Part shown: piece by piece, positions 32,185-41,554 of the stretch
Numbering within the stretch: the stretch's first letter is position 1
Layout: every line of letters starts with the position of its first letter
Assembly: GCF_001590965.1 (NCBI RefSeq)
Contig: NZ_BCTW01000022.1
Span: forward strand, 1 to 64,000
DNA from: Novosphingobium lentum NBRC 107847
GTDB lineage: Bacteria > Pseudomonadota > Alphaproteobacteria > Sphingomonadales > Sphingomonadaceae
DNA: 64,000 bases
Direction of reading: 5' to 3'
The notes under the pieces: generated by a model
Seen by the model: the letters and a program-made list of their open reading frames with translations, nothing else
The model's database searches: none
Told to the model about the DNA's origin: nothing
Program-made: the position numbers and the translations under genes

Positions 32185-33813
32185 ATGACCGACACCGCGA
32201 TCCTGACCGCCGCCCGGACTTCCAAGGCATGGCCCTTCGAAGAAGCCCGCAAGCTGCTGAAACGCTATCCGCAGGGCAAGACCGGTGCCGATGGCAATGT
32301 CGTGCCCGTGGTGTTCGAGACCGGCTACGGGCCGTCGGGCCTGCCGCACATCGGCACGTTCCAGGAAGTGCTGCGCACCACGCTGGTCCGCCGCGCCTAT
32401 GAGGCGCTGACCCTCACGGGCGAGGGCACCCATGCGCCGACGCGGCTGGTGGCGTTCAGCGACGACATGGACGGGTTGCGCAAGGTGCCCGACAACGTGC
32501 CCAACGCCGAACTGCTGCAGGCCAACCTCGGCAAGCCATTGAGCCGCATTCCCGATCCGTTCGGCCAGTTCGAAAGCTTTGCCGCGCACAACAACGCGCG
32601 GCTGCGCGAATTCCTCGACCGCTTCGGGTTCGACTACGAATTCGTATCGTCGAGCGATCGGTACAATTCGGGCGCATTCGACGATGCGTTGCGCAATGTG
32701 CTGCGCCACTACGACGCGATCCAGGCGGTTATGCTGCCCACGCTGCGCGCCGAACGCGCCGCGACATATTCGTCGGTGCTGCCGGTCAGCCCGATCAGCG
32801 GCGTGGTGCTGCAGGTGCCGGTCACGGTGGTCGATGCCGACGCCGGGCTGGTGCGCTTCGAGGATGAGGGCAAGCTGATCGAGCACTGCATCCTGGGCGG
32901 GCAGGCCAAGCTGCAGTGGAAGGTCGACTGGGCGATGCGCTGGGTCGACCTTGGCGTCGATTACGAGATGTACGGCAAGGACCTGACCGACAGCGGCGTG
33001 CAATCGGGCAAGATCGCCGCCGTGCTGGGCGGGCGCAAGCCCGAGGGGCTGATCTACGAGCTGTTCCTCGACGAGAACGGCGAGAAGATCTCCAAGTCCA
33101 AGGGCAACGGCCTCACCATCGACCAGTGGCTTGAATACGGCAGCGACGAATCGCTGGGCTTCTACATCTACCGTGAACCCAAAAGCGCCAAGTCGCTGCA
33201 CCCCGGCGTGATCCCGCGCGCGGTCGATGAATACTGGCAGTTCCGCGAGAAATTGGCCTCCCAACCCGTCGAGCAGCAGCTGGGCAACCCGGTGTGGCAC
33301 CTGCTGGGCACCACCGATCCCACGCGGGCCGGGGCGGGCGAAACGCTGCCGGTCACGTTCGGGCTGCTGCTCAATCTGGTCGGTGTGCTGGGCGCGGGCG
33401 CAACACGCGAACAGGTGTGGTCGTACCTTGGCAACTACGTCGAGAATGCCGATCCCGCCGCGCACCCCGCGCTCGACGCGCTGGTGGGCAAGGCGCTGGC
33501 GACCAACCGCGATCTGGTTGCGCCCACGCTGGTGCGGCGCCAGCCCGCCGCGAACGAGGCCGCAGCGCTGGCCGCGCTCGACGCCGAACTGGCCCGGCTG
33601 GGCGAGGGCGCCACGGCGAGCGAACTGCAGGATGCGGTCTATGCCATCGGCAAGGACGAGGCGTTCGGGATCGAATCGCTGCGCGACTGGTTCAAGGCGC
33701 TGTACGAGACGCTGCTGGGTTCCAGTCAGGGTCCGCGCATGGGCAGTTTCATCGCGCTCTACGGTGTCGCCAACACGCGCGCCCTGATCGCGGAGGCGCT
33801 GAAAGGAACCTGA
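32185..33813 (+). CDS. lysS: Lysyl-tRNA synthetase, class I (archaeal type)
   Basis: Charges tRNA-Lys. This is the class I enzyme common in archaea and alphaproteobacteria, not the class II LysS of E. coli. The HIGH motif is PHIG at residues 54-57 (GPSGLPHIGTF), and the KMSKS motif is KISKS starting at about K301. The intervening sequence includes FSDDMDGLRKVP, NNARLREFLDRFGFDY and VDWAMRWVDLGVDYEMYGKDL, and the length of 542 is normal. ATG 32185 has AAGG upstream, and the N terminus TAARTSKAWPFEEARKLL is as in homologues. The stop overlaps the DUF1003 ATG by one base (TGATG). Confidence 0.96.
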   Translation: MTDTAILTAARTSKAWPFEEARKLLKRYPQGKTGADGNVVPVVFETGYGPSGLPHIGTFQEVLRTTLVRRAYEALTLTGEGTHAPTRLVAFSDDMDGLRKVPDNVPNAELLQANLGKPLSRIPDPFGQFESFAAHNNARLREFLDRFGFDYEFVSSSDRYNSGAFDDALRNVLRHYDAIQAVMLPTLRAERAATYSSVLPVSPISGVVLQVPVTVVDADAGLVRFEDEGKLIEHCILGGQAKLQWKVDWAMRWVDLGVDYEMYGKDLTDSGVQSGKIAAVLGGRKPEGLIYELFLDENGEKISKSKGNGLTIDQWLEYGSDESLGFYIYREPKSAKSLHPGVIPRAVDEYWQFREKLASQPVEQQLGNPVWHLLGTTDPTRAGAGETLPVTFGLLLNLVGVLGAGATREQVWSYLGNYVENADPAAHPALDALVGKALATNRDLVAPTLVRRQPAANEAAALAALDAELARLGEGATASELQDAVYAIGKDEAFGIESLRDWFKALYETLLGSSQGPRMGSFIALYGVANTRALIAEALKGT

Positions 33814-34352
33814 TGAAGCCCGAGGCCGATCCCGAAGCGCTGGCAGAGGAACTGCTGGGACGGCCGTTCTGCGATCTCGATCCCGAAGAGCAGCGGGTGC
33901 TCGAACGCATCGCTTCGGGCAACGTCATCGGGATGGATTCCGATGAGGCGGCGGCGGCCACGTCCTCACCCGCCGATCATTTGGCGGATCGCGTTGCGGC
34001 GGTGGGCGGCAGCTGGGGTTTCATCATTTTCTTCACCGTGGTGCTGGTGGTGTGGATGGCGCTCAACGGCAGCGAAGCCGCCGGCTGGATCAAGCCGTGG
34101 GATCCTTATCCCTACATCCTGCTCAACCTGGTGCTGTCGACCATCGCTGCGCTGCAGGCGCCGGTGATCATGATGAGCCAGAACCGGCTGTCCAAAAAGG
34201 ACCGCATCACCGCGCGGCACGATTACGAGGTCAACTTGCGCACCCAGCTGGAAATCATCCGGCTGCACCGCAAGTTCGACAAAGTGCTGGCGATCATCGG
34301 CCAGGCCAAGCGCGAGGCTTCGGGCGGGCCGGGGGTGAACGACGCCGATTAG
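33813..34352 (+). CDS. DUF1003 membrane protein
   Basis: A 179-residue inner-membrane protein of the DUF1003 family; no established function. The N-terminal 50 residues are acidic and cytoplasmic. Two transmembrane segments follow: GFIIFFTVVLVVWMALNG (about 71-88) and YILLNLVLSTIAALQAPVIMM (about 102-122), with the family hallmark APVIMMSQNR. After it come KKDRITARHDYEVNLRTQLEI, the strongly conserved DUF1003 C-terminal segment, and LHRKFD. It is directly coupled to lysS. A repeat with hairpins follows before the converging DUF885 gene. Confidence 0.9.
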   Translation: MKPEADPEALAEELLGRPFCDLDPEEQRVLERIASGNVIGMDSDEAAAATSSPADHLADRVAAVGGSWGFIIFFTVVLVVWMALNGSEAAGWIKPWDPYPYILLNLVLSTIAALQAPVIMMSQNRLSKKDRITARHDYEVNLRTQLEIIRLHRKFDKVLAIIGQAKREASGGPGVNDAD

Positions 34353-34383
34353 TGCAGATGGGATCGCGGCTGGGGCCGTTTTG

Positions 34384-34454
34384 CTCCCCCGCGAAGGCGG
34401 GGGCCTCGTGCGTTGGCGCGCAACTGCCTGAGGTCCCCGCCTGCGCGGGGACGC
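34384..34454. repeat. Palindromic CCCCCGCGAAGGCGGGGG repeat between converging genes
   Basis: Two hairpins lie in inverted orientation: CCCCCGC-GAAG-GCGGGGG (34386-34403) and GTCCCCGC-CTGC-GCGGGGAC (34433-34452), each bordered by GCCTC or GAGG. The arrangement is a complete inverted repeat pair of a REP-like family. It lies in the gap after DUF1003 and probably terminates transcription in both directions. Confidence 0.75.
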
Positions 34455-34473
34455 ACCGTTGCCCGCGACCTGC

Positions 34474-36330
34474 CTATCTCTCGCTGCTGTCCTGCGCCGC
34501 GATCCAGCCGTCGATCTTGGCTTCGAGCACGGGCAGCGGCAGCGCGCCCGATCCCAGCACCTGGTCATGGAACTCGCGGATGTCGAAACGCGGGCCCAGC
34601 GCGGTTTCGGCCTTGTGACGCAGGCGCTGGATGGTCAGCGCGCCGATCTTGTAGGCCAGCGCCTGCCCCGGGTTGGCGATGTAGCGTTCGACTTCGGCGG
34701 TCGCGTCGCTGCGGCCCATGCCCGAATTGGCGAGCATGTAGTCGATCGCCTGATCGCGGGTCCAACCCTTGGTGTGGAGCCCGGTATCGACCACCAGCCG
34801 CATCGCGCGCAGCATCTCGTCGTCCAGCGTGCCCCAGTGCTGCCATGGGTCCTTGTAGAACCCCATCTCGTAACCCAGCGTCTCGGCATACAGCGCCCAG
34901 CCTTCGACATAGGCGGTGTTGCCGCCAAACCGTTGGAAGTCGGGCAGGCTGGTGTTTTCCTGCGCAAGGCTGATCTGGAAATGGTGCCCTGGCGCGCCTT
35001 CGTGGAGATACAGCGTGGTGATCCCGGTGAGGAACCGGCTTTTGAGATCATACGTGTTGAAGAAGAATATCCCCGGGCGCTTCCCGTCGGGCGATCCCTG
35101 GTTGTAGCTGCCACCCGCCTCGAACTTTGAGCGGTAATCGGGATAGGCCTCGATTAGCAACGGTGTGCGCGGCAGATGCAGGAACAAGCGCGGGGCCGCC
35201 GCATCCACTTTTTGCCCCACCCCGCGAAAGCCGTCGGCCAGCTGATCTGCCGTGTCCGGGTGATATTGCGGATCGGTTCGGATGTGATCGAAGAACGCGC
35301 GCAGCGGCCCGGTGTAGCCCATCTGCAGCTTGACCGCGTCCATGTCCCGCTGGATTCGCGCCACTTCGTCCAGCCCCAGCCGGTGCACCGCATCGGGCTG
35401 AAGATCGAGCGTGGTGTGGCGGCGGATCAACAGGCGGTACAGCCGGTCGCCGCCCTTCATCGCCGAAAGCCCGACCTGCGGCCGCGCGGCGGGCAGGTAT
35501 TCGTCCGCCAGAAACGTGCGCAGGCGGTGGTAGGCGGGCAGGATGCCGTCCTCGATCGTCGCGCGGTACTCGTCCGACAGCCGCTTGCGCGTCGGCTGGT
35601 CGAAGCGCGCGGGAAACTGCGAGACGGGTGAATAGAATGGCGATTGCGCCAGCGGCTGCGCGGTCAGCCCATCGATCTGCGCGATCATGTTGCGCACGGT
35701 CAGCTGCGATTCCACCACGCCGCTGGCCATGCCTTCGCGGAACCGGGCTATCGCCTGGTCGATCACCCGCGCGAACACGCGGTCGCGCGCCAGGTTGCTT
35801 TCGAACTGCGCCACGGTGTTCAGCGGCACTGCGCCCTGGCCGGCGGCGATGCTGGGATATTCGACATGCAGCCCGCCGAAATGGTTGAACGGGCGGACGG
35901 CAGTCAGCGCCAGGTTTTCCGGCCGCAGATCGTCCTGGTCGTTGTGCTTTTCCTCGGCGAACACGTCGTACGAAATGCGGTGCCCGGGATCGAGCGCGGC
36001 GCGGTCGATCCGGCCGAGCCGCGCCAGCACCGCCGCGTTGGCCGTGCGCTCGCGCCGGTCGAGTTCGGGCGAGAACACCATGGCGAACTGGCTGGCCGGC
36101 ACATCCTCCCCGCGTTCGAGCCCGCCGATCGGATCGAGCTGCTGCTGCGTGCGTGCATCGTCGGCGAACAGGCGATCGAGCGCGGCATCGGCCAGTGCCG
36201 TCCGGGGCTGGGCCGCCTGGCCCCATTCCGCTGGCGGGCGTCCTGCCGTTCCCGGTGGCGCGGCAGCGGTACACCCGGCCAGCACCAGCGCCAGCAGCGC
36301 CGGGCGCCATCCGGTTGCGGTTCGCCCCAT
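34474..36330 (-). CDS. DUF885 family lipoprotein (putative zinc metallopeptidase)
   Basis: Lipoprotein: the signal ends in the lipobox LVLAGC (C20), followed by TAAAPPGTAGRPPAEW. The mature part is a long, mostly helical protein of the DUF885 family, whose members resemble M32-type carboxypeptidases. The catalytic motif is TLYLHEGAPGHHFQISLAQ (HExxxGH, about residues 430-440), with the Glu-containing AYVEGWALYAETLGYE about 30 residues further as the third zinc-ligand region. Nothing indicates the peptide substrate. ATG 36330 is chosen; GTG 36339 would add three residues. It is the second gene of an apparent operon after a 2OG-Fe(II) oxygenase gene, with a 13-base gap. Confidence 0.85.
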   Translation of the reverse strand: MGRTATGWRPALLALVLAGCTAAAPPGTAGRPPAEWGQAAQPRTALADAALDRLFADDARTQQQLDPIGGLERGEDVPASQFAMVFSPELDRRERTANAAVLARLGRIDRAALDPGHRISYDVFAEEKHNDQDDLRPENLALTAVRPFNHFGGLHVEYPSIAAGQGAVPLNTVAQFESNLARDRVFARVIDQAIARFREGMASGVVESQLTVRNMIAQIDGLTAQPLAQSPFYSPVSQFPARFDQPTRKRLSDEYRATIEDGILPAYHRLRTFLADEYLPAARPQVGLSAMKGGDRLYRLLIRRHTTLDLQPDAVHRLGLDEVARIQRDMDAVKLQMGYTGPLRAFFDHIRTDPQYHPDTADQLADGFRGVGQKVDAAAPRLFLHLPRTPLLIEAYPDYRSKFEAGGSYNQGSPDGKRPGIFFFNTYDLKSRFLTGITTLYLHEGAPGHHFQISLAQENTSLPDFQRFGGNTAYVEGWALYAETLGYEMGFYKDPWQHWGTLDDEMLRAMRLVVDTGLHTKGWTRDQAIDYMLANSGMGRSDATAEVERYIANPGQALAYKIGALTIQRLRHKAETALGPRFDIREFHDQVLGSGALPLPVLEAKIDGWIAAQDSSER

Positions 36331-36343
36331 GAGTGTCACCGGG

Positions 36344-37024
36344 TCAGTGCCACTTGCGCGCGCGATACCACTTGGTCAGCACGTACTTGACCCCGCGCAC
36401 CACTGGCCGCCCGGCGTGCAGCGCCTTGTCGTTGGGCAGGCCTTCTGGCGTCATGTTGTTCCACACCAGCAAGGCGCCGGCCTGCGGCGGAACGCTGAGA
36501 TTCACGCGCGGAAAATCGGTCGATCCGCCTTCCTCGACATCGTTGAGATAGGCCATCGCGGTCCAGCTGCGCTGGCCGCCGCGTTTCTGTTCGTCCTGCC
36601 AGTATTTGTGCTTGATGTTGAAGTGATCGTAATGCTCCTGGAACTGCTGGCCGGGAGTATAGCGCTGGCCCTGGATCGTCTCGCCGAAATCGGGATCGAT
36701 GCCCAGCAGGTCGTCGATCCGCCGCTCCAGCATCAGGATGAACGGATCCCACGGATCGACGTCGCCGGTAAAGCTGGTGCGCCCGCTGTCGCCGCTGCCG
36801 CCGTAATATGTCGGGGACGGGCGCGCCACTTCATCCACCGTGACAATCAGCCGCTCGCGCTCCGCCGGGGTGAAGAACTGGCCGATCGCGTAAATATCCA
36901 GTCCGTCGACCGGCAGGCGATAGGCCGAGGGATCGGCCCCGAGCCGCGCCTGCACCGCATGGCCCACCCGTGCCAGTTCGGCGGTGTTGACCGGATCCAC
37001 GACCTTCTTGCGTCTTGAGAACAT
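36344..37024 (-). CDS. 2OG-Fe(II) oxygenase, prolyl 4-hydroxylase-like
   Basis: Iron- and 2-oxoglutarate-dependent oxygenase of the prolyl-4-hydroxylase alpha-subunit type. The iron-binding facial triad is HYDHFN (His-x-Asp) and the distal His in KALHAGRPVVRG, with a 2-oxoglutarate-binding Lys in GVKYVLTKW. Upstream parts show GRTSFTGDVDPWDPFILMLE and TAMAYLNDVEEGGSTDFPRV, hallmarks of the P4Hc domain. ATG 37024 is used because the upstream frame contains extra Met residues at 37045 and beyond with no good ribosome-binding site; the first 25 residues are therefore uncertain. No signal peptide is convincing. It may act on a small protein or peptide substrate; the coupling to a DUF885 lipoprotein gene does not reveal which. 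Confidence 0.85.
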   Translation of the reverse strand: MFSRRKKVVDPVNTAELARVGHAVQARLGADPSAYRLPVDGLDIYAIGQFFTPAERERLIVTVDEVARPSPTYYGGSGDSGRTSFTGDVDPWDPFILMLERRIDDLLGIDPDFGETIQGQRYTPGQQFQEHYDHFNIKHKYWQDEQKRGGQRSWTAMAYLNDVEEGGSTDFPRVNLSVPPQAGALLVWNNMTPEGLPNDKALHAGRPVVRGVKYVLTKWYRARKWH

Positions 37025-37099
37025 TGCCCGCCGGTCATGGCGCATCGACGGGCGGTCCACAAGGGGGCCGCCGCCGACATGTAAAATCGTGTCACGTTT

Positions 37100-37114
37100 A
37101 GTCCGGAATGGACT
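37100..37114. promoter_or_regulatory. Operator-like inverted repeat in an AT-rich divergent region
   Basis: AGTCC-GGAAT-GGACT (37100-37114) lies in the gap between the oxygenase gene and the winged-helix regulator gene. The segment about 37085-37200 is clearly AT-richer than the surroundings and includes TTGCAATTAGCGGAAAATAC. It is probably the promoter region for both genes. Nothing else is recognisable in 37025-37306. Confidence 0.35.
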
Positions 37115-37306
37115 GACATTGTTGCAATTAGCGGAAAATACAGTGAAGACCGTCACAAGCAAACCAGTAAACATATGATTTTTCTGGCGCACAATTCAGC
37201 ATGCGGGGACCGGCGCGACACAACCTAAGTAATTCACGCAGATGAGATTGGCTTGTGATCGCTGCCGTATTGGGGGCGATGGCAAAGCTGGCTGGTTACA
37301 TGATGA

Positions 37307-37744
37307 TTGGGACGCAAGACTTTGGCACATGATAGCGAGGATGGAGTGGACCTGGCAGTTCGCGCACGCGCACTCTATCAATTCCGGCGTCGCCGCGACC
37401 GGGCGCTCGCACAGGATTCGCTGTTCGGCGAACCGGGTTGGGACATCCTGCTCGACTTGTTCATCGCCGCCATGGAAAAATCCGATATTCAGGTGTCGAG
37501 CGTGTGCGTGGATGCCAATGTGCCGTCCACCACGCTGCTGCGCTGGATCGCACGGCTGGAACGGGAAGGCCTGCTCTATCGCACCGCCGACGAAGGCGAC
37601 GGTCGCCGCCGCCATGTGCGGCTGACCGAAGCCGGCATCGACAAGATGCGTCAGGCGCTGGTCGCGATCGGGCCGTTCACGCCCGGCCCGGCCGCCGCAC
37701 GCGGCGCCGTTCCCTTCGGCGCATCCGTTGGCGGGGCGCACTGA
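37307..37744 (+). CDS. Winged-helix (MarR-like) transcriptional regulator
   Basis: A 145-residue DNA-binding protein. Residues about 45-115 read as a winged helix: PGWDILLDLFIAAMEKSDIQ, VSSVCVDANVPSTTLLRWIARLEREGLL (recognition helix), then the wing RTADEGDGRRRHVRLTEAGIDKM. This matches MarR-type regulators found in sphingomonads. The effector is unknown. The start is uncertain: TTG at 37307 heads the longest frame, while GTG 37346 is preceded by GAGGA and would give an N terminus MDLAVRARALYQFRRRR. It could regulate the adjacent cytochrome b561 gene or the divergent oxygenase operon. Confidence 0.75.
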   Translation: MGRKTLAHDSEDGVDLAVRARALYQFRRRRDRALAQDSLFGEPGWDILLDLFIAAMEKSDIQVSSVCVDANVPSTTLLRWIARLEREGLLYRTADEGDGRRRHVRLTEAGIDKMRQALVAIGPFTPGPAAARGAVPFGASVGGAH

Positions 37745-37805
37745 CGCCCGCCCGCTTGCTTCCAATACACTTGCCCATCCGATCGCCAGCGGGCAGGTTG
37801 CAGCC

Positions 37806-38369
37806 ATGATAAACGTCGCAACGCGCAACCCGTCGACCCGGTATTCCACCGGCGCGATCGTCTTCCACTGGCTGATCGCCCTGCTGATCGCGGTCAACTT
37901 CGGCCTGGTCTGGACCGTGGACAGCGTGTCGAAGGCGGCGGGCGACAAGCTGGTCGCCAACCACAAGGCCATCGGCATCCTCGTGCTGCTGCTGACGCTG
38001 GGGCGCATCGCGTGGCGGCTGATGAACCGTCCGCCCGAACCGATCCCCGGCCGTGCGCGCTGGGAAACGCTGCTCGCAACTACGGTCCACTCGCTGTTCT
38101 ATGTGCTGATGATCGGGCTGCCGTTTGCCGGTTGGGCGCTGCATTCGCTGTACAGCGGCGGGCATCCGGTCTCGATCTTCGGGCTGTTCGATTTCCCCGG
38201 CCTGCCGTTTGCGCAGGACAAGCAGGGCGGCGAAGTGGCGATGAACGTTCATGGCCTGCTGGCCGATGTTCTGCTGGTGCTGGCCGCGCTGCATGTCGCC
38301 GGAGCATTGAAGCACCAGTTCCTCGACAAGGACGGCGAAATCTGGCGGATGATCCCGCGCCGGAGGTGA
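37806..38369 (+). CDS. Cytochrome b561-family di-haem membrane protein
   Basis: Four-helix membrane cytochrome b. Helices are at about 16-36 (AIVFHWLIALLIAVNFGLVW), 55-72 (AIGILVLLLTLGRIAWRL), 95-115 (VHSLFYVLMIGLPFAGWALH) and 155-172 (LLADVLLVLAALHVAGAL). Haem-ligand histidines sit in each: FHW, NHKAIG, TTVHSLFY and NVHGLLADVL/AALHVAG. It probably oxidises quinol or passes electrons between carriers. The ATG 37806 is chosen, since the longer frame from 37728 extends through the preceding gene's stop region. A terminator hairpin sits downstream. Confidence 0.92.
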   Translation: MINVATRNPSTRYSTGAIVFHWLIALLIAVNFGLVWTVDSVSKAAGDKLVANHKAIGILVLLLTLGRIAWRLMNRPPEPIPGRARWETLLATTVHSLFYVLMIGLPFAGWALHSLYSGGHPVSIFGLFDFPGLPFAQDKQGGEVAMNVHGLLADVLLVLAALHVAGALKHQFLDKDGEIWRMIPRRR

Positions 38370-38408
38370 GGGGCGGCGCTCGGTTGAGCACCCCAGCCCA
38401 AACGAAAA

Positions 38409-38432
38409 CCCCCGCCCGTTGCGGGGCGGGGG
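38409..38432 (-). terminator. Intrinsic terminator of the RcnB-like gene
   Basis: CCCCCGCCC (38409-38417) pairs with GGGCGGGGG (38424-38432). On the minus strand the stem is followed by TTTTCGTTT, a typical intrinsic terminator for the gene ending at 38496. It may also stop readthrough from the plus strand. Confidence 0.75.
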
Positions 38433-38495
38433 CTCCAGGGAAGCAGGGAATGCGCGCCCTGCTGTTCCGTTGATCCGGTTGTACACCGGATATGG

Positions 38496-39512
38496 TTACC
38501 AGAATATGTCGTAAATCACATCGACCACTTCGCCGGTGTAGATATCGACCAGCAGCGCATCGTCGTAATAGCGGACCCAGCGATAGGGACCATAGACGTC
38601 GGGCAGGCGGTAGTCGTACGGATTGTCGATCCAGTAGTCCTGCGCATAAAACCCGGAGTCGAGGTAGATCCCGATGCCCAGCCGGCTGTAGTTGTAGCCG
38701 CGATAGGGCGAGGAATACCGGCCAAGGCGATAGACATCGCGGTGGCTGGCGCGATAGCCCGACCAGTTGTAGCGGTTGTCGCGGCGCCAGTCGTTGTTCC
38801 ACGCGCGGTTGCCGCCCTGATAGCGCGAGCGATCGCCACTCCAGTTGCCGCCGTTGCCGCTCCAGCTCCCACGGTTGCCGGTCCAGCCGGTGCGGTTGCC
38901 GTCCTGACGCCCATCGCGATGATCGTCGCGCGCCCGGTCGTTGCCGCCGCGCCAGCCCTGGTTGCGCGCCGGATCGGCGTACGTCTGGTTGCGGCCGCGC
39001 CATTGCTGCTGCTGCGCTTCGCGATTGACCTGCGGGGTGTTGTCGACGGTGCTCGACCGGCCACGCCAGCCACCCTGGATTTGCGGATTGCCTTGGGCCT
39101 GAGGGTTGACCTGGCCCTGCTGCGGACCACGCCCCTGCCAGTTGCCACCCTGCTGCGGACCGCGACCCTGCCAGTTGCCACCCTGCCGCGCCTGAGCCTG
39201 CGCCTGAGCTTGCACCTGGGCCTGAGCGGCATCGCCACGACCCTGCCAGTTTCCGCCACCCTGCCAGTTGCGCGTCGGCTGCTGCTGCTGGACCGGAGCC
39301 TGTTGCTGGACCTGTACCTGCTGCTGGGGCTGCGCCTGAGGACGTTCGCCGCGCTCGCCGCGCTCGCCGCCGTTCTGCTGGGCCCCACGACCGCCCCAGC
39401 GTCCGTCACCGTTGCCCGGATCGGCGCTCGCCACGGCGGGAAAAGCGGCAACCGCGATCACGGCCGCCAACGCGCTCAGCGCGGTCGATTTCAGAGTAGA
39501 TTTGCCGGCCAT
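38496..39512 (-). CDS. RcnB-family periplasmic protein with Gln/Gly-rich repeats
   Basis: Exported protein: the signal is MAGKSTLKSTALSALAAVIAVAAFPAVASA. Residues about 35-150 are Gln-, Gly- and Asn-rich with tandem copies of (GG)NWQGRGPQQ, a low-complexity linker. From about 190 on, Trp/Arg/Asn-rich motifs (NRTGWTGNRGSW, NWSGDRSRY) lead into an RcnB-like C-terminal domain containing RLGIGIYLDSGFYAQDYWIDNP, YRLPDVYGPYRWVRYYDDALLVDIYTGEVVDVI. RcnB of E. coli is a periplasmic nickel/cobalt-homeostasis protein; whether this distant relative binds metal is not known. The start ATG 39512 is set by the signal peptide. Confidence 0.85.
   Translation of the reverse strand: MAGKSTLKSTALSALAAVIAVAAFPAVASADPGNGDGRWGGRGAQQNGGERGERGERPQAQPQQQVQVQQQAPVQQQQPTRNWQGGGNWQGRGDAAQAQVQAQAQAQARQGGNWQGRGPQQGGNWQGRGPQQGQVNPQAQGNPQIQGGWRGRSSTVDNTPQVNREAQQQQWRGRNQTYADPARNQGWRGGNDRARDDHRDGRQDGNRTGWTGNRGSWSGNGGNWSGDRSRYQGGNRAWNNDWRRDNRYNWSGYRASHRDVYRLGRYSSPYRGYNYSRLGIGIYLDSGFYAQDYWIDNPYDYRLPDVYGPYRWVRYYDDALLVDIYTGEVVDVIYDIFW
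39119..39190. repeat. 33-base minisatellite within the RcnB-like gene
   Basis: The unit contains CCTGCCAGTTGCCACCCTGC and GCGGACC and occurs a little over two times in tandem, with another CCTGCCAGTT fragment further on at about 39242. It encodes the repeated GGNWQGRGPQQ segment and is a likely site of copy-number variation. Confidence 0.7.
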
Positions 39513-39679
39513 GCCGAGCCTCCATCCATGCGTTCGCCCATATGGCGATCTGTTGGACACGGTCTAGGCGAGTCGCACTTACGGCGGGCTGAATAGGGAA
39601 CATGGCCTCCCGTTCATGTTCGTAACGTGTTTGCTGACAGTTTGGGCCGCCGTCCGCAGGAACAGCGACCCTGCGTCGG

Positions 39680-41359
<1,680 letters not shown>

Positions 41360-41380
41360 CGGGAACGTCCTTGGGGCAAG

Positions 41381-41421
41381 AGCCTTGTGCAGGCTGGGAG
41401 GGCAAGAGCCTGCGAAAGGCT
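41381..41421 (-). promoter_or_regulatory. Tandem hairpins in the ettA 5' leader
   Basis: Two direct repeats of about 25 bases, each holding a five-base stem, AGCCT-TGTGC-AGGCT (41381-41395) and AGCCT-GCGAA-AGGCT (41407-41421), lie 22-62 bases upstream of the ettA ATG on the minus strand. Stem and flanking GGCAAG are kept while the loops differ, so a conserved RNA structure is plausible. The rest of the 195-base divergent gap shows nothing recognisable. Confidence 0.35.
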
Positions 41422-41554
41422 GGAAAGTCGCCGCGCTCCTACCCAAGCCGTCGAAAGTCGGCAAGCGCGTCTTGGCGGCCGTCGGGCAGCCAATGCGGCC
41501 GGAGGTGCAGTGCGGGGGTTGGCAGAGCGGCATGGCGAAGATAGGCACGGTTTC

